Source of the DNA: Topomyia yanbarensis
Taxonomy: Eukaryota; Arthropoda; Insecta; Diptera; Culicidae
Direction: 5' to 3'
DNA length: 64,000 nucleotides
Assembly: GCF_030247195.1 (NCBI RefSeq)
Contig: NC_080671.1
Location: 28,885,543 to 28,949,542, forward strand
Part shown: piece by piece, positions 34,061 through 47,420 of the stretch
Position numbering within the stretch: the stretch's first letter is position 1
Layout of the letters: the number at the start of each line of letters is the position of its first letter
Position numbers and translations under genes: made by a program
Notes under the pieces: generated by a model
What the model saw: the letters and a program-made list of their open reading frames with translations, nothing else
The model's database searches: none
Told to the model about the DNA's origin: nothing

Positions 34061-37000
34061 TGTCCGCATAAATTGTGTCTCATTTTTGGATTTAGTGTCC
34101 AACTAGCGGTCCAGTCAGCTATTAGCTACTGAGGACGAGAACCGTAGGCACAAAAAATATGTCGAATAATTCGAAGGGCAAATGAGAGCCTCTATTTGTT
34201 TACTTCCTCTTTCGATTAGCTATGTTGGAGGGCAATGCTTGGTCGGCCTATCCTCCACAGCGAGAGTGGCTGGTGCTTTTGTATTCTTTGCGATTAGCGG
34301 GGGAAGTGAAATTCAATATCAAACTAAACCTACAAATCCGTTACAAATGTGAAAAATTTCCAGCGTAATGTGAACGGCTCAAAATTGATAATATTCCAAT
34401 CAACTAGCGCTGAATTGATACCCTTACTAATTTTTGAAGGAATGATTTAGAGCATACTTTTAACTTTTAACACTTTTAACAAATTGGGTAATAAAAACAA
34501 TAAATGTTGAGCAATCCCTTTGATTTGATACTATATTCCTTGAAGTCTACTACCAGGTCATTAAAAATTTCCGGGTCAAAGCCTTGCCAGAGGAGATAAC
34601 CCTACGCCTACTTGATGTTTCGAATGATTTCCTTGGATTGTTCAAAGTGGCAAACATTTTCTCTTTATTGTCGTTTTCAACATTCCTCTCGATTAAACTC
34701 ATCGCCGCGCTCCGCTCGGGCAAATATCACAAGTGGAATAGTTTCACAGTTTGCCTTATTTAAGTCGATGGAATCTACAAGGATAGCTAATTTTTTATAT
34801 TTAAATGGCTACAGTAAAAAATCAAATAAAAATATGTATAATGCATATGATTTTATGGATCAGCTCCCCTACATAACAACCTTCCCGAGTTTCCCACCAA
34901 GCACTTGCTGATCAACCTCAAGTTTACAGATTAGTGCTCTCATTCGAAATACAATCAACGTATATCTGCGCTATCACTCATAAACCTTATTTACATATTT
35001 AATCAATGGTGTCAGTCCAATTTTCGCCATCAATCAATCAGTCCGAACAGTTGTTGTCATCTCTTGTAGAACCTGTCATAATCCTACATTGACCTTCGGC
35101 GCAACACACAACATACACACACACACCGATTAACTAATCATCCGTGAAGCAAGTAGACAACAAACAATCTCCTCTTTGACCAAAACATAACTTTTTGAGG
35201 CTTACCTACCGCAGCTTATACGTGCCATGTTTTATAGGCTTAGCCAATGTCACAGTCAAGACAGTCTGACTGCCGATCAAGGAAAGCAATCTCCAAACCA
35301 TATGCAAGATTCAGTAGTCCCCAAACGATCCAATCAAAACTGTCTCACATGAGGTGCCAGTGAAATGACTCGAGTATAATCAAATTTCCGACAGCATACA
35401 ACGGAGAAGGAAAAAAGCGCTTCAATCGGAGATTTATGATTGCTGCTTCGATAAGCTGGCCATGAGATTTCCGATATCGGCTGCACGTGACTGACACTCC
35501 GACTGAGAGAGGTGTTGTTGGCACGGTGGAAAAAAAGCTCGTTGAAAAAAAAAATAATGCTGATTGCCCTTTCAGTTGTCGAATAGTTGCCACTTTCGGC
35601 ACAAAACCCCATATATTGAACCTAATTGGACAGTAATGATCACGAACATGCGAATTAATGATACAGTTTGTTTTTCTCTTCCTCCCCGTGCATTCGCTTT
35701 AGTTTACTTTTCTGATGTATGCTAGATTGTAGTTTCTGTTCAGTTTTAGTGCTTCATTAGGTTCCTTCAGACGGTGTTTCTACTAAGCTGCCTTCCAATG
35801 TAACATAATTGAACAATAGGGGAAAATTGTAACCTGAGAAGGAGAGAGCATGATTTTTATTTCAACTAGCTGTTAATAGGAACAGTAGGTTTATTACGGT
35901 TTCCGCTTGGTTAAGTCATTTCTGTGTACACAATTAGTCCAATTTCATCGATCCCCCGGTATGTGTAATTACGCACTTGTCTAAACATTATTGCTTGACC
36001 CATTCATTGATTGAATAGCTATTATATGAGCAATTGCCGAACGAAGTGAACAAAGCTTGCAAATGCGTCGAAAGCGCACCAGCATTTTCCCTTCACTCTT
36101 CATCAGCATCACTCGTCATGTATCTGGCTGGCTTGGCTAGTCGACTACAGCCGGTTAGTGGACCAATTGGTCCACAGACGGAAGGGGGCAAAAGGGTTAA
36201 TAGTGCGCGATAGCTTAATTCATGTATGCTCAGTCAGCCGGCGCACAGGCTTGCGCCGATCATAGATAAAAAGTCATTTGACTTCGGTTATTTACGCCCG
36301 CGAGGTGGACTGGTGGTGATAATTATGTTTTCAAACATGCTTTGGGTGGTTTATTTCGCTAATATCACGTTCCCGACGGGCGATAATATCGTGGCACGTG
36401 GGTGGTTCATGTTTTTGACTTTTGCAAATACGCCGGAATCGTGTGTTTAGAAAGTCAGCACACGGTTGAAGATTTGCTCCGAAAATGCAAGTTCCTTGAG
36501 TTTTCAACGAAACTGAAAGATTTAGGATTATTATTTGATTTTTTTTTGTTTTTGACAAAATGGTGAAATCGGAAAAGCTATGAAAATACCGAACAAGTAG
36601 AATCCATTAGAATTTTTATTCGCCAACAATGTTTGTTTGCGTTCAAATACCAGACACAAAAAAAAACATTTCGATTGCTTGTAATCATGCCAAATCGTTC
36701 TCAAAATTAAATTTTTAACATCACATAGCAAGCCATGCGCTTAATAAGTGTGACAACCCAACTCTACACAAATGAGCTCGACCCAGATATGCGTCATCTG
36801 AGAGAGGCACTCGAACGCCATTGGATTAGATTACATCGCCTCCCACTCATTCACTCACTTTCGATGGTAAGACGTTTCAACGATCTTTTTTTTTTCTGCT
36901 GCTCTAGCACATACTTTGCATATTTCCTAAGCCACATACTTCTGGCGTTCTGTTTCGTATTGTCGATCTGTTGTCTTCTGTTTTTTTGTGTTTTTTTTAC

Positions 37001-37510
37001 TGGAATGGAACGTTGACGCCAGTTCTGACTTGTAATGGTTCAAGCAGTCAGTGTGGCGAGAGGTGAGTAAGGCAATTTTCAGTGAACAAATTGATAAATT
37101 CTTCTAGTTGACAATCACCGTCGCCGTAATTCAATATGCGGTGAGAAACTTATTGAAATTTATTGAAAGGGACACGTGCTAGAGGGGGGATACCGTTTTA
37201 GGTGGAGAAACAACGGGCAAATCGGAATTTGCTCCACGGTGTGGCAAATGTGCGGTAAAAATTCAATTGATCGTTATAATTTTAGAATGGAATAAATTAG
37301 GACGGTTGAAATAGGTATTAGTAGGTTCAGGTTTGCTCTGCTGAGGAATGAAATGAATTGATTGGAATCGAAATCAAATCTTAAGAATAGATTTATTAAA
37401 ATATTTAAATTATCTCTCAATTATCTTAACTATTATTTAGAGAACACTGTTTGTATTTTAAGTAATTTTCTGTGGGACTTAGGCAAAAGCAAAGGGGATT
37501 GCTTGGGAAA
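34061..37510. other. low-copy intron stretch, no gene recognised
   Basis: About 3.4 kb without obvious transposon ends or coding domains. Short frames are AT-biased and unmatched. It may be retained intronic sequence with regulatory content, for example 35900-36500. Confidence 0.35.
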
Positions 37511-40003
37511 ATGACAAATCCTACAAAAAAATGTTGTAGGAGTTATTTTCACAAAATTAGTCAAATTTTTGAATATAAATATTGAAAAAATTGTTCATCG
37601 ACTCCTACACTGAAAAAAATCGATCTTAAAAATTTAGAAACCTCATCTTTGATTTGGATGAAATTTTTTTTTTCCAAGATAGGTACTTATGTTTCCTACC
37701 TACCGTCAAAAAATCAAGTTGGACACTTTCAAGGAAAAAAAAGTTATTTAAAAAAAAGCTTTTCCTTGTCCAAACTGATTTTTTTCCAGTGTACTTTTAT
37801 CGAAAACTAAATCAATGAAAGTCGTAATCATGTAAGAATCCAATTTCCCAACTGCTAAAGTATCAGTAACCAATTTGGTATTCGTTTGGCATATTACCCT
37901 GGTTACTTGTACCTTACCTGCATCAATACTCATTTTATTAAATAACAGTACTATAAAACTGAGGCTTTGAAACAGTCTAGTAAGAACAGTTGTGAAGGAT
38001 CAGTTCTAGTAAAATTATCATTATGGATCAATTGTATAAATCAAAGTTTAACAGTCAAGTGCTGTGCAGAGATAAACAATCCGAAGTGTAATCGTAATAA
38101 TTTATATCCGAAGGTCGCCATCTTGGATTTGAACATGGCGTCAGATATAAATTTATGGCACCTACTCTTCAAGAGCATTCCGGAAATATCCAGTCGGTCT
38201 AGATTCTAGACTGTGAAATCTGGACTCTAGATTCTTGACGCCGAATTCTGGCATCGATATTCTGTGCTATGGACTCTGGTTTCTGAACTACGATCTCTGG
38301 GGTCTTGATTCTGAACTCTGGAATCCGAACTCTAGACTCTTGACTCTTGACTCATGACTCTGAATCTGCACTCGGGACTCTGGATTCTAGACTCTTGGCT
38401 CTTCCCTCGGGACCAAGGATTCTTGGATCTGGTCTCTGGAATATGGACACTGAACTTTAGATTCTGGACTCTTCAGTCTCATCGCTAGATGATGGACTCT
38501 TGGCGCTGGTCTCGACTTTCTGTACTATGCATTCTGGAATCTGAACCATGGGCTCTGGAATCTGGGGTCTTGATCCTTCACTCTGGAATGTGAACTTTAG
38601 GCTCTGCACTCGGATCTCTGGATTCTGGACTGTGGACTCTCTTCTCGGGACTCTGAATTCTGGTCTCTGGGCTCTGGCCTCTGAACTCGAACCACAGGGC
38701 TCAGTATTTTGAGTTGAGGATTCTGGTCTCTGGACTCTGAACTCTGGTCTCAGGATTCTCGTCTCTGGACTCTGAGCTCTAGATTCTGGACTTTGAACTC
38801 TGGATGCTGCACTCTTCACGCTGGGTTCTGGACTCTGGACTATCGCCTCGAGATTTTGTGTTATGGACTCTGGATTCTGGCCTCTGGGTTCTGGGCTCTG
38901 CGCTCTGGAGTCTGAACTCTTGCCTCAGTATTTTGGGTTAAGTACTTCGGGCTCTGGATTCTGATCTCAAGGCTCTGGACTCTGGCCACAGTAATTTGGG
39001 TTGAGGACTCTTGATAATGGACCCATGATTCACGACTCTGTTCTCTGCACTCTGAACTCTGGACTCTACATTCTCTGGACTCTGAGCTCTCGCTTCGAAA
39101 TTCTGTTCTATGGACTCTGGACTGTAGACTGTGGTCTCTGAGCTATGGGTTCTGCGTCTTTATTCTGGACTTAGGACTCTGAACTCCGGACTCTAAATCC
39201 CGGACTATGCACTCTGCACTGATTCTAGGCTCCGGACTCTGGGCTCTCTCTTCGGGACTCTGGGTTCTGGTTGCTGGGCTATGAATTCTGGACTTTAAAC
39301 TCTGTTCTTACTATTTTGAGTAAGGGGCTGTGGACTTTGGGCTATGGGCTCTGGATTATGTGCTGAGGACTCTGGGCTCAGTATTTTGGGATATGAATTC
39401 TAGACTCTGGTTTCTGGGCTCTGGACTCTAGGTTTTGGACTCTGGGCTCTGGGCATCTGAACTCTGAACTCTGGGCTCTGGATTCTCAGCTCTGTTTTCT
39501 GAACTCTGGGTTCTGATCGCTGCGATATGGACTCTGGACTCTGCGTTCTCGACACTGAATTCTGGATTCTGGACTCTAGACTCGCCTCAATATTTTGGGT
39601 TAAGGACTCGCTACTCTGAACTCTGGTCTCTCTCCTCGGGACTCTCGACTCTTGGCTATAGAATCTGGATTCTCTCCTCGAGATTCTGGGATTTGGGCCA
39701 TCAATAAAAATACACTGAAAAAAAAATTCTGTTTGGACAAGGAAAAGTTTTTTTTTTTTCAAATAATTCCTTGAAAGTGCCCAACTTGTTTTTTTTACAA
39801 TAGGTAGGGAACGTAATTACCTATTTCTAAAAAAATTTCATCCAAATCAAAGATGTTTTTTTTTGTAAATCGTCTTTAAATTTTTAAAATCGATTTTTTT
39901 TCTGTGTAGGAATCGATGAACAATTTTTTAATATTTGTGTTAAAAAATTTGACTAATTTTGTAAAAATTAGTCCTACAACATTTGTTGATAGGATTCGTC
40001 ATT
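37511..40003. repeat. 2.5-kb palindrome enclosing a minisatellite
   Basis: Left arm 37511-37800 and right arm 39703-40003 are reverse complements, for example AAATCCTAC...TGTTGTAGG against CCTACAACA...AGGATTCG. Each arm contains a unit of about 190 bp with ends ACACTGAAAAAAA and TTTTTTTCNGTGT (37606-37792 and about 39711-39908), so each arm itself looks like a MITE. The loop holds a short unique part (37801-38215) and the CTCTGGA-type array. Confidence 0.8.
38216..39700. repeat. degenerate CTCTGGA/ACTCTGGATT minisatellite, 1.5 kb
   Basis: Heptamer-like words (GGACTCT, CTCTGGA, TTCTGGA) follow one another with heavy divergence and no fixed longer period that I can see. Minus frames read RVQSPES-type peptides, an artefact of the repeat. 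It is an older analogue of the heptamer arrays in the sickie intron. Confidence 0.9.
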
Positions 40004-40600
40004 TTTAGACTATAGATAGTCTAGATCATTTTTGGAAAAACAAAGTATAAAAAGTGGCCTTTTGAGACAAAGTCTTTATGTACAGAAAGTTTCATTAAAA
40101 TCTGAGAGGGTGCTGCCAACTCTGAATACGATTCAGCGCGAAATTCGTCGGTATCTCTTCGTGCCGAGGTTGGCTGAAGAGACTTAAAAATTTCTCTAGT
40201 TAGCGAATCTCTATGGCACTAGATATTTTTTTCTTCGCAGACAGAAGTTATGGGTGTGGCCCTCGTTCAGCTTTTGTGATCCGCTTATGCCAATCGAACT
40301 GACATTGTTTTGGAGCAGACTAATTTCTATATTTATTTGGTGCTTGATTGACCAACTAGAGAATTTATCACGGGCCATTAGCTGTGCGTGGGGAGGACGC
40401 ATGGTCTTGTCTGAGTGGAGTGATGACTTCAGTCATGAGGGTTGAGAGGTATCGAAGGCTAGTTATCGATTTTCCTCAGTCATATCAGCACGAAGAAATG
40501 TTTTTTTATCCCTGACGCGAAAACGATCGACATTTTTTAGTTTCGTTTTTATACTTCTTTAGTACTTACTTGACCTAACCAGCAGTGATCATAACAATAA
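40004..40600. other. intronic sequence, nothing recognised
   Basis: No coding domain or repeat boundary is visible. Confidence 0.35.
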
Positions 40601-41460
40601 ATAAATCGAGCGCGAAAGTAATTGCCATCTATTATATGCTAAGAATCGTGGATAGTCAATGGCCACTCATCGGACAGACACGAAATACCATTCGATGTCC
40701 CGCAAGGTGCTGTCATGAGCCCCACTCTCTACAATTTCTTCCCCGCCGATCTAGTGATACTCAACGGTACCCAATACTTCCTATTCGCCAACGATACTGG
40801 CTTCACCGCATCGGATTCCGACCCAGCTATAGTAGTCCCCAAACAGCAAGCAGCCCAAAAAGCCATCGAAAGCTATCAGACAAAATGGAAGATAAAGACC
40901 AACGGTGACAAATCACAGGCAATCCTCTTCACATGAAAACAAACCCGTAAAAACTTCTTCGTAACGAGAGTTGTGTGTGTGGGGACACCGAGTTCTCCGT
41001 CAGAGGACATGGAATATATGGGGCTAATTTTCGACCGGAAGCTAACCTTCGCCAACTACATTAAGAATACAACCTCGTTAGAATGCTCGACCCGCTCATC
41101 AACCGACGTTCGCTACCAACCCGAACCTGAAACTATTGCTATATTAAACCCGGTGTTAAAGCCACTAATGACATATGGAATCCCAGCTTGGCATGACTGC
41201 ACCAACAAGAAAACAAATACAGGTAAAACAGAATCGGATACTTAAGATGATCTTAATCTTGGATCTACTTCACCCAACGGATGACGTTCACAATATCGCG
41301 ATGACGGAGGAAATCAATGATTAGTTCCAGCGCGTACAAAAGACATTTTGGACGGGCTGCGTAAATTCTGCTGACGCAATTGGCCTCGTAGTCGTATGTC
41401 TATCTGCGTATGTGCTCGACTGAAACAGCTGGATCAGGAAATGGATGCATAACTGGCATA
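40601..41460 (+). pseudogene. Jockey-clade non-LTR RT remnant
   Basis: The plus strand reads VMSPTLYNFFPADL, then TQYFLFANDTGFTASDSDPA (the catalytic ADD read as AND), AIESYQTKWKIKTNGDKSQA, then after a stop EDMEYMGLIFDRKLTFANYI, YGIPAWHDCTNKK and, in a shifted frame, TGCVNSADAI. This order matches the palm, thumb and C-terminus of Jockey-clade mosquito elements such as Juan. The first catalytic Asp of the YADD box is replaced by Asn, and stops break the frame near 40936 and 41245. Confidence 0.8.
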
Positions 41461-41769
41461 TATGATAGAATAGTGGGTAATCATTCTTAGGATTCGTTGG
41501 CCGCAAGTGAATTATCCATTCCCGGTAAGCATAGCATGAAAAAATTGTAACAGAATGGTCGCTAATTGTAAATAAGTATCATTGGCTGGCATTTAAGCGA
41601 GTTCAGGTTGCTTGATTGCATGTTACTTGTGTTCTTTTCTTCTACTTTATTAGTCTGTTTTAATTGTACTTCTAGTAGTTTGTTTTTCCACTACTCATTT
41701 GGGCCAAATATAATATTGATCCATTTATACACAAACGCACACATGCAATTGCAATCATCCATACATGCT
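41461..41769. other. probable retroelement 3' flank
   Basis: Non-coding sequence after the Jockey-like remnant. No poly(A) tail or target duplication could be fixed. Confidence 0.3.
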
Positions 41770-42980
41770 TACGCCCTCGATATCGCCGACGCCATATTAC
41801 CACGGTAATGAAATGAATGTTTTAACACCGATAAATTTACAAACGTTACAAACGCGGTCTCAAGCATTAACTTACCGCTCGCACGATCATGATTCGGTCA
41901 CGTCCGGAAATCTCTACCGATCGATTCTAGCAACCAAACCAAAAAAAGTACGCTCATATTCACTAGATAAATGAAATGAGTAGACTTACTCTCTTCTATC
42001 TTCTGAACCAATCACTAAAAATGAAAAATTAGATTCACGGTCCGCATGCAATCACTCAAGAACACGCGAATATGCGAATTGTCACAAGGTTATAAAATAT
42101 AATTTATACACGCGAAGTTACATACAAGCTAGCACACGAGTAAAACACGTGAACATACCAACACTCGAGTCCTTCGCGATCATCCACACAAACCTACACC
42201 TGCGATCTCGCAAACAGGATAACACCCCTGTGACTAAGTGAACGTTTTAGCACTTATAAATTCACAAACGTGGTCTCAGAAGTGAATCTACAAACGCCCG
42301 TGTTCGCACGATCATAAATCGAGTACGTCCGGATGTTCCAATCCTTGGTTCTAGTAGTTGGTCAGAGGGACTAAAAAATAACGCTCATATCCACTAAACA
42401 ACATGTTCCAAACATGAATGTACGAATGGACACACGGTTTAAAATCGTTTTTATACACGTGAAGTCACATACACGCGACAAATACATAAACATACAAAAG
42501 TTTGAATCCCTTCGCGATCATCCACGCCCACCTACGTCCGTGATCGCGCAAACTTGATAACATCCCAGTAGTAAGATGAGCGTTTTAGTACTTATTAAGT
42601 TAAAAACGCGGTCTCGAACTCGAAGCCGAAGTGTTCATACGATTATAAATCGGTCACGTCCAGAAATCTGTACTCTCCATATTAGCAACATATATTCACT
42701 TAGACCAATCAAAAAATAACACTCATATCCACTAGACAACACGTTCCATGGCGACATGACCAGGAACTCTAATGATATGGAAGAACTCACTTTTTTCTAG
42801 CATCTGAACCGTAAACCGAAAATTGACTATCAGATTCACGGTGTCCAAGAACACACGCGAATATGCAAACGCACACGCGATCGAACACGTTAGCGTACAA
42901 ACACTCCAGCCGTTCGCGATGATACACGCGATTGCGACGTCCCTACGCCAGCACATATCTGAACCGTACAATGAACATCA
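41770..42980 (-). repeat. tandem repeat block, inverted copy of 28181-29045
   Basis: Landmarks repeat at about 41857, 42268 and 42606 (GGTCTC followed by a CACGATCATAAATCG-like phrase and CGTCCGGAAATCT). This gives about three units with spacing near 410 and 340 bp. The reverse complement matches 28181-29045, for example CCATGGCGACATGACC near 42747. Non-coding. Confidence 0.75.
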
Positions 42981-43238
42981 CATGAAGAATCACGGCCCGC
43001 TGATCTTAAGTAGTGTTTTAGTGGGTGACATTGTCCGTCTCGTCTGCAATTGTAGTGAGTGATTCTAACGAGGAGCCCTTCCGATAACCTAGCTCCAATA
43101 GGACAACTCTAAAAAAAAAGTTTTCTGCATAACGCTGAAAAGTCCTAACTAATATGCTTTTACTAGCTTTCGTCAAATTTAATTTTCTAATTCCCTAGCT
43201 TGTATCGGCAGTAATTTACCGAAGATAATACTCTCATT

Positions 43239-43240
<2 letters not shown>
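42981..43240. other. intronic spacer
   Basis: Nothing recognised between the tandem block and the TA microsatellite. Confidence 0.3.

Positions 43241-43279
<39 letters not shown>
43241..43279. repeat. (TA)n microsatellite
   Basis: Short perfect TA run of about 38 bp. Confidence 0.95.
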
Positions 43280-43281
<2 letters not shown>

Positions 43282-46200
43282 ATGCGGTGAGATCGGTAAT
43301 AAAATTGTTTTACTGAATTAATTACCGAATGGAATACAATTCAAATTTCCATAAAAATTTTACGCTGAATCAAACTTAATTTGCAAAATTTAGCCATTGG
43401 AAAGAGATGCAAGCTGAATTTCAATAGTATGATACGCCAACGAAGAATAGTCCTACGTCAACACCGCGGTTGTGTCCCGGACATTACCCACAGCTGTTTT
43501 TTTTTAATTTAGTGGGAACCCCAAACAACTGGAAATGTTTGAGTTTATTCTACCCACAGACCACCTTGTTAGAAAAATTCGATGACAAAAACTTTTCAAA
43601 GCCTCAAGGAAAACATTCATTAAAAAATGTCCCCAAAGTTCGTTTTTCCAAAACTTTCATTAACATTATATACAATTTTTTTTTTCATTACTTGTTTTTC
43701 ATGCATTTTGAAATCTTTTGATGTCAATAACTGATCTCCCATTTTTGTTCATAAAAGCAAAGGTTTCTGTTTGTTTTGCAACTAGAGTTGACTGATGCTT
43801 AAATAAACGTTCGTCAGCATTTCGTTGAACTGCTGCCATCAGTTATCTCGTCTACATTGTTCGCCAAATAACATCAGTTTGCCTTCAACTGCTTTTCATT
43901 TCCAACAATTTTTTGTGGCTTTTTCAGGTTCTCTCAAAAATTCTCAGTTGCAACGAAAATGTTGCTTTGCAAGCCACATATGCAGACAGTCTGCCAAACC
44001 AGATATTTCTCATCGAACTCCGACAATTGCTTGAAAATGTGTGCTGCCTTTCATGTTCTGGTTGTCGTATTAAACTTTTGCCTTCGTCAAATCCACGAGT
44101 AGTTAGAAATTTCGCGATAGGCGAACGAAGTTTTGATGCGATACTCCCTTGCTTAGACGCCATTTCGATAATGGAAGAACAAATGCGAAACAAGCATTAT
44201 TCTGTACGCACCGTTACAAAATGAGGAGTGTTCAGATTTTTGAGTGCACACATAATAGAAATGTGTTAAGTCGAACAATTTTTTTTGTAACTTTTAATGA
44301 TGGAAAAATATTTTAAATATGCAATGTATCCTCGAATTAGACTAAAGGCTTTTGGGACCATGTCCCTGCAACTACGTATAGTTATCGCAAATTTCACCTC
44401 AAACATCTATGCCCGATTGCACCGAAGTTTGCGGTGCTACTTTCTACAAGTAGGCACTGCCCGAAGGCGGCTCACATCAAATAACCCAAAAGCCATCGCA
44501 TTTTGCTCCGTCCGTGGCCCGGTAGAGAGATTGCGTGAGCGATAAGTCGCCAGTCGTGTTTTCCTCCGCCGCATCGGACCCTAGCGGGGTCGGTCATTCG
44601 AGAAAGGACAGTTTACAAAACCTGTCAATTTTCTCGTTGTAAATTGCACAAAAATATGTGTGCGGCGAATCAAGCGGTGCGCAAAAGTCTGAAAAGTGCA
44701 GCTAAACTACGCTTGCGCTGGCTGCTCCTTTAATGCGCACCGCGCTTCGCTCGAACAATCAAGCAAACAAATAAACAAACGGGCAAACAAGTAGCTCTAG
44801 TATCACTTTTGCTCCGCACTGCGAGGAAGAGAAGGAACGAGGGAGGGAAAGATACACTGTGATGATTATGACGAGCGGAACGGATTCGAAAGGAGCCGCC
44901 AGCCTGCAGGTCTCCGGCACGATGATTGCAAACCATCATTGCACATTGCACCGAGAGTGGATTAATTTCATCTTGGATATTGAATTTCGCGATGCTGGAC
45001 TGTGGCGCTGATTTGCTCCGACCGAATCGTGACAAGTGTCGTGAATTTTCGCACACTAATTCAATCGATGACAGCCGATACGATGGTTCTGGCCTGTTTC
45101 GCAAGACAGGAAAATTGACGCTGGCCACGTGATCTCGATCAAGCCAAAGCGTCACACCTGAAAGGCTTTTGGCAAGCCTACAGCGTTTTCTTCTGAATCG
45201 AATTATATGCTGAAATCCTGCTGAGAAGCTTATTGTTTTAGAGTCATGTAATAAAAACAAGATTTATTGCTGGTTTTCTCATTTCGAAACATTACTCCTG
45301 CAAAAACTGTCATCGGAATCAGAAACTACACCGTCGCGTAGGAGAAAATCTGTGTCACTGTGAAATCGATTGTTTACTTTCCAGTTCACCCAGATCCTGC
45401 CAGAACTAATCGAAAGGAAAGGGAGATGACCCCAGTCTCATTATATGCAAATATGGAACTTTAGTAAACACCTCGGATGGTTGTTGGTCTCCTTTTACGG
45501 CTTACCCGAGCGGTGTGCTTACCGCGGCGGGTGCTGCCGCGGTGGTGATGGAATTCATGCTTATTTAAATTTATGTTGATTCTCTTTTCTGCCGCCTTCT
45601 GTTTACTTAGTGCTGCCCCGGAGGCGGTGAAACTGTGCAATTTGCACTCACGGTTGCATCCCATCCCAGCGCGCGCTCGTTTGAATGATGCAAATCTGAT
45701 GCCCCATCGATGGTTGTTGGGGGGGGGGAACCCCTCGCCCCGGAACGACAACAGTTGATGGATTCACTCTGAAATGCCTAATGAGGTGGAAGTTTCACAC
45801 AGAGTGTGAACCGAAATGCAACCCGCAGTCGCTGAAAGCCTAGAGAGTCGCCACACTGACTGGGACGGCCCACATGCACATATGAGAGTGCAATGGTGTC
45901 ATTGATTGCAACTAAGTGCTCACCCTGAACTTGATTAACGGCACTCGCTATTCGAGCACGATCAATTCCCTGCAGTGACACTTTAAGGTGAATTAGTATT
46001 CTATTGAAATTTGCCCCACGATCAATCTCCTGCATTGAAAAATCTAGTATCTATTTAATAAGAAATAACACAATCGAAGCAGAAAAAAAGTGGCTCATTA
46101 CCATAAACTCCATATCCCACCTGAATTCCAATCGGTTTCGGGCTGGGGCCTGTAAACGTTGAATTAATAGTTAACGAAATCGATATAAATTACGCAGCAT

Positions 46201-46840
46201 TAACACCCATGGGGAACGACTGATCTTTTAGGTTGAGAAACGACCAACTCATGTGCGATTTTCAGAGCCAATGGAGCGCTATCTTTTCAATCAACAAATA
46301 ATGAGCACTTGGAATCTACGACGACGACGGTGGAGTGCATATATGGTACTACTATAATGTACCCGTCACGGGATAATTTCGGTGAGTGGGAGGCAAATTA
46401 TAGATGTAATGCGAGAACCTTGCAGCGTAAATCGGAGAACCATAGCGATCGGCAGTCGCTAGAATCTGTCCAAATTAATGGGCTTTAGAGTAGATTAGTA
46501 TTAATTTCATGTTACAAGGTGAGGCACCAAGAAGGAAGTGAGTTTGGGGCCTCTGTATATTGTTGAATTAGGGAGCCTTATTAATTGGAATTGGATTCCA
46601 AGTCATACAAATCAATAGGGAATAACATTGATTTGTATGGAGAAGGTAAGTAAGACAGTACATGAATGAAGCAAAACGACTTTATTAATTTGTACATATC
46701 ACCTCCAATAGTTTAATCGTTTGATATTAGTCCCATCGAAAATATTTTGGCCAAAATGAAACTACTGTTTCATATAAGCAGATCATGGAATAATTTCAAT
46801 AATTTCAAAATTTTACGGTGAGCTCACACGGCAAAACAAC
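43280..46840. other. low-copy intron stretch with GC-richer islands
   Basis: No transposon end or coding domain is recognised. Parts (about 44440-45150 and 45480-46040) are richer in GC and CpG than the rest of the window and look like retained host sequence. They could be regulatory or an unrecognised non-coding exon. A 103-codon frame at 43913-44224 matches nothing I know. Confidence 0.35.
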
Positions 46841-47420
46841 TTTTATTATTAAAAAAAATCCAAGCATCGAAGATTTACCACGTTCATCAAGGTACGGCTG
46901 TGGATACAAAAGTAACTGGTCTAAATATGAAAGATGGACGTACTCAATCACATTTTAATTTATTTTCGACCAAAGTCCTCTTGAATCGCAAGACAGGTAA
47001 ATCATTTTTTTCGACACCTTCTATTTCGCCCAATAACATTTTTTGTCACGGCGCGTAAAAATTTAGAACCGGTGTCCCGGATCTCTTCATTCGATGAAAT
47101 GTTCTCTAAATTGAGATTAATCCAGTATCTGCGCGTAATACTTCCCATTGATGGCTTTTCTTTCTTCCAGATTACCGACTAAGAAAATTCACTTGCTATC
47201 TCTGAAAACAAGAACCATTACATACATCCCCCGTCACCGGAACTGTTGTGACCATCTTTGAAGTCAGTTCTCATTTTTTAATCCACTGCATTTGCTGTCA
47301 GTTCGTTTCTAGTGAACCCCCGATTCATCATCAATTGTAAATCGCCACGGTTCCTACGGTACCGTGCAAAACAAGCCGCTAAAGATTTAACTCGGATGCA
47401 TCGTTCCTCTGTTGTGAGGA
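46841..47420 (-). pseudogene. possible mariner-type transposase remnant
   Basis: In the minus strand, shifting frames give MVLVFRDSK then FLVGNLEERKAINGKYYAQI, resembling the mariner motif FxDxxGxxxxxYLxKGxTINxxYY, near 47230-47130. A weaker block LSYLDQLLLYPQPYL lies near 46900. No continuous frame exists and only part of the catalytic core can be read. Confidence 0.4.

Noticed and set aside
38457..39762. Minus-strand RVQSPES-type open frames
   Set aside because: Produced by the degenerate CTCTGGA minisatellite; no family match and the repeat continues across stops.
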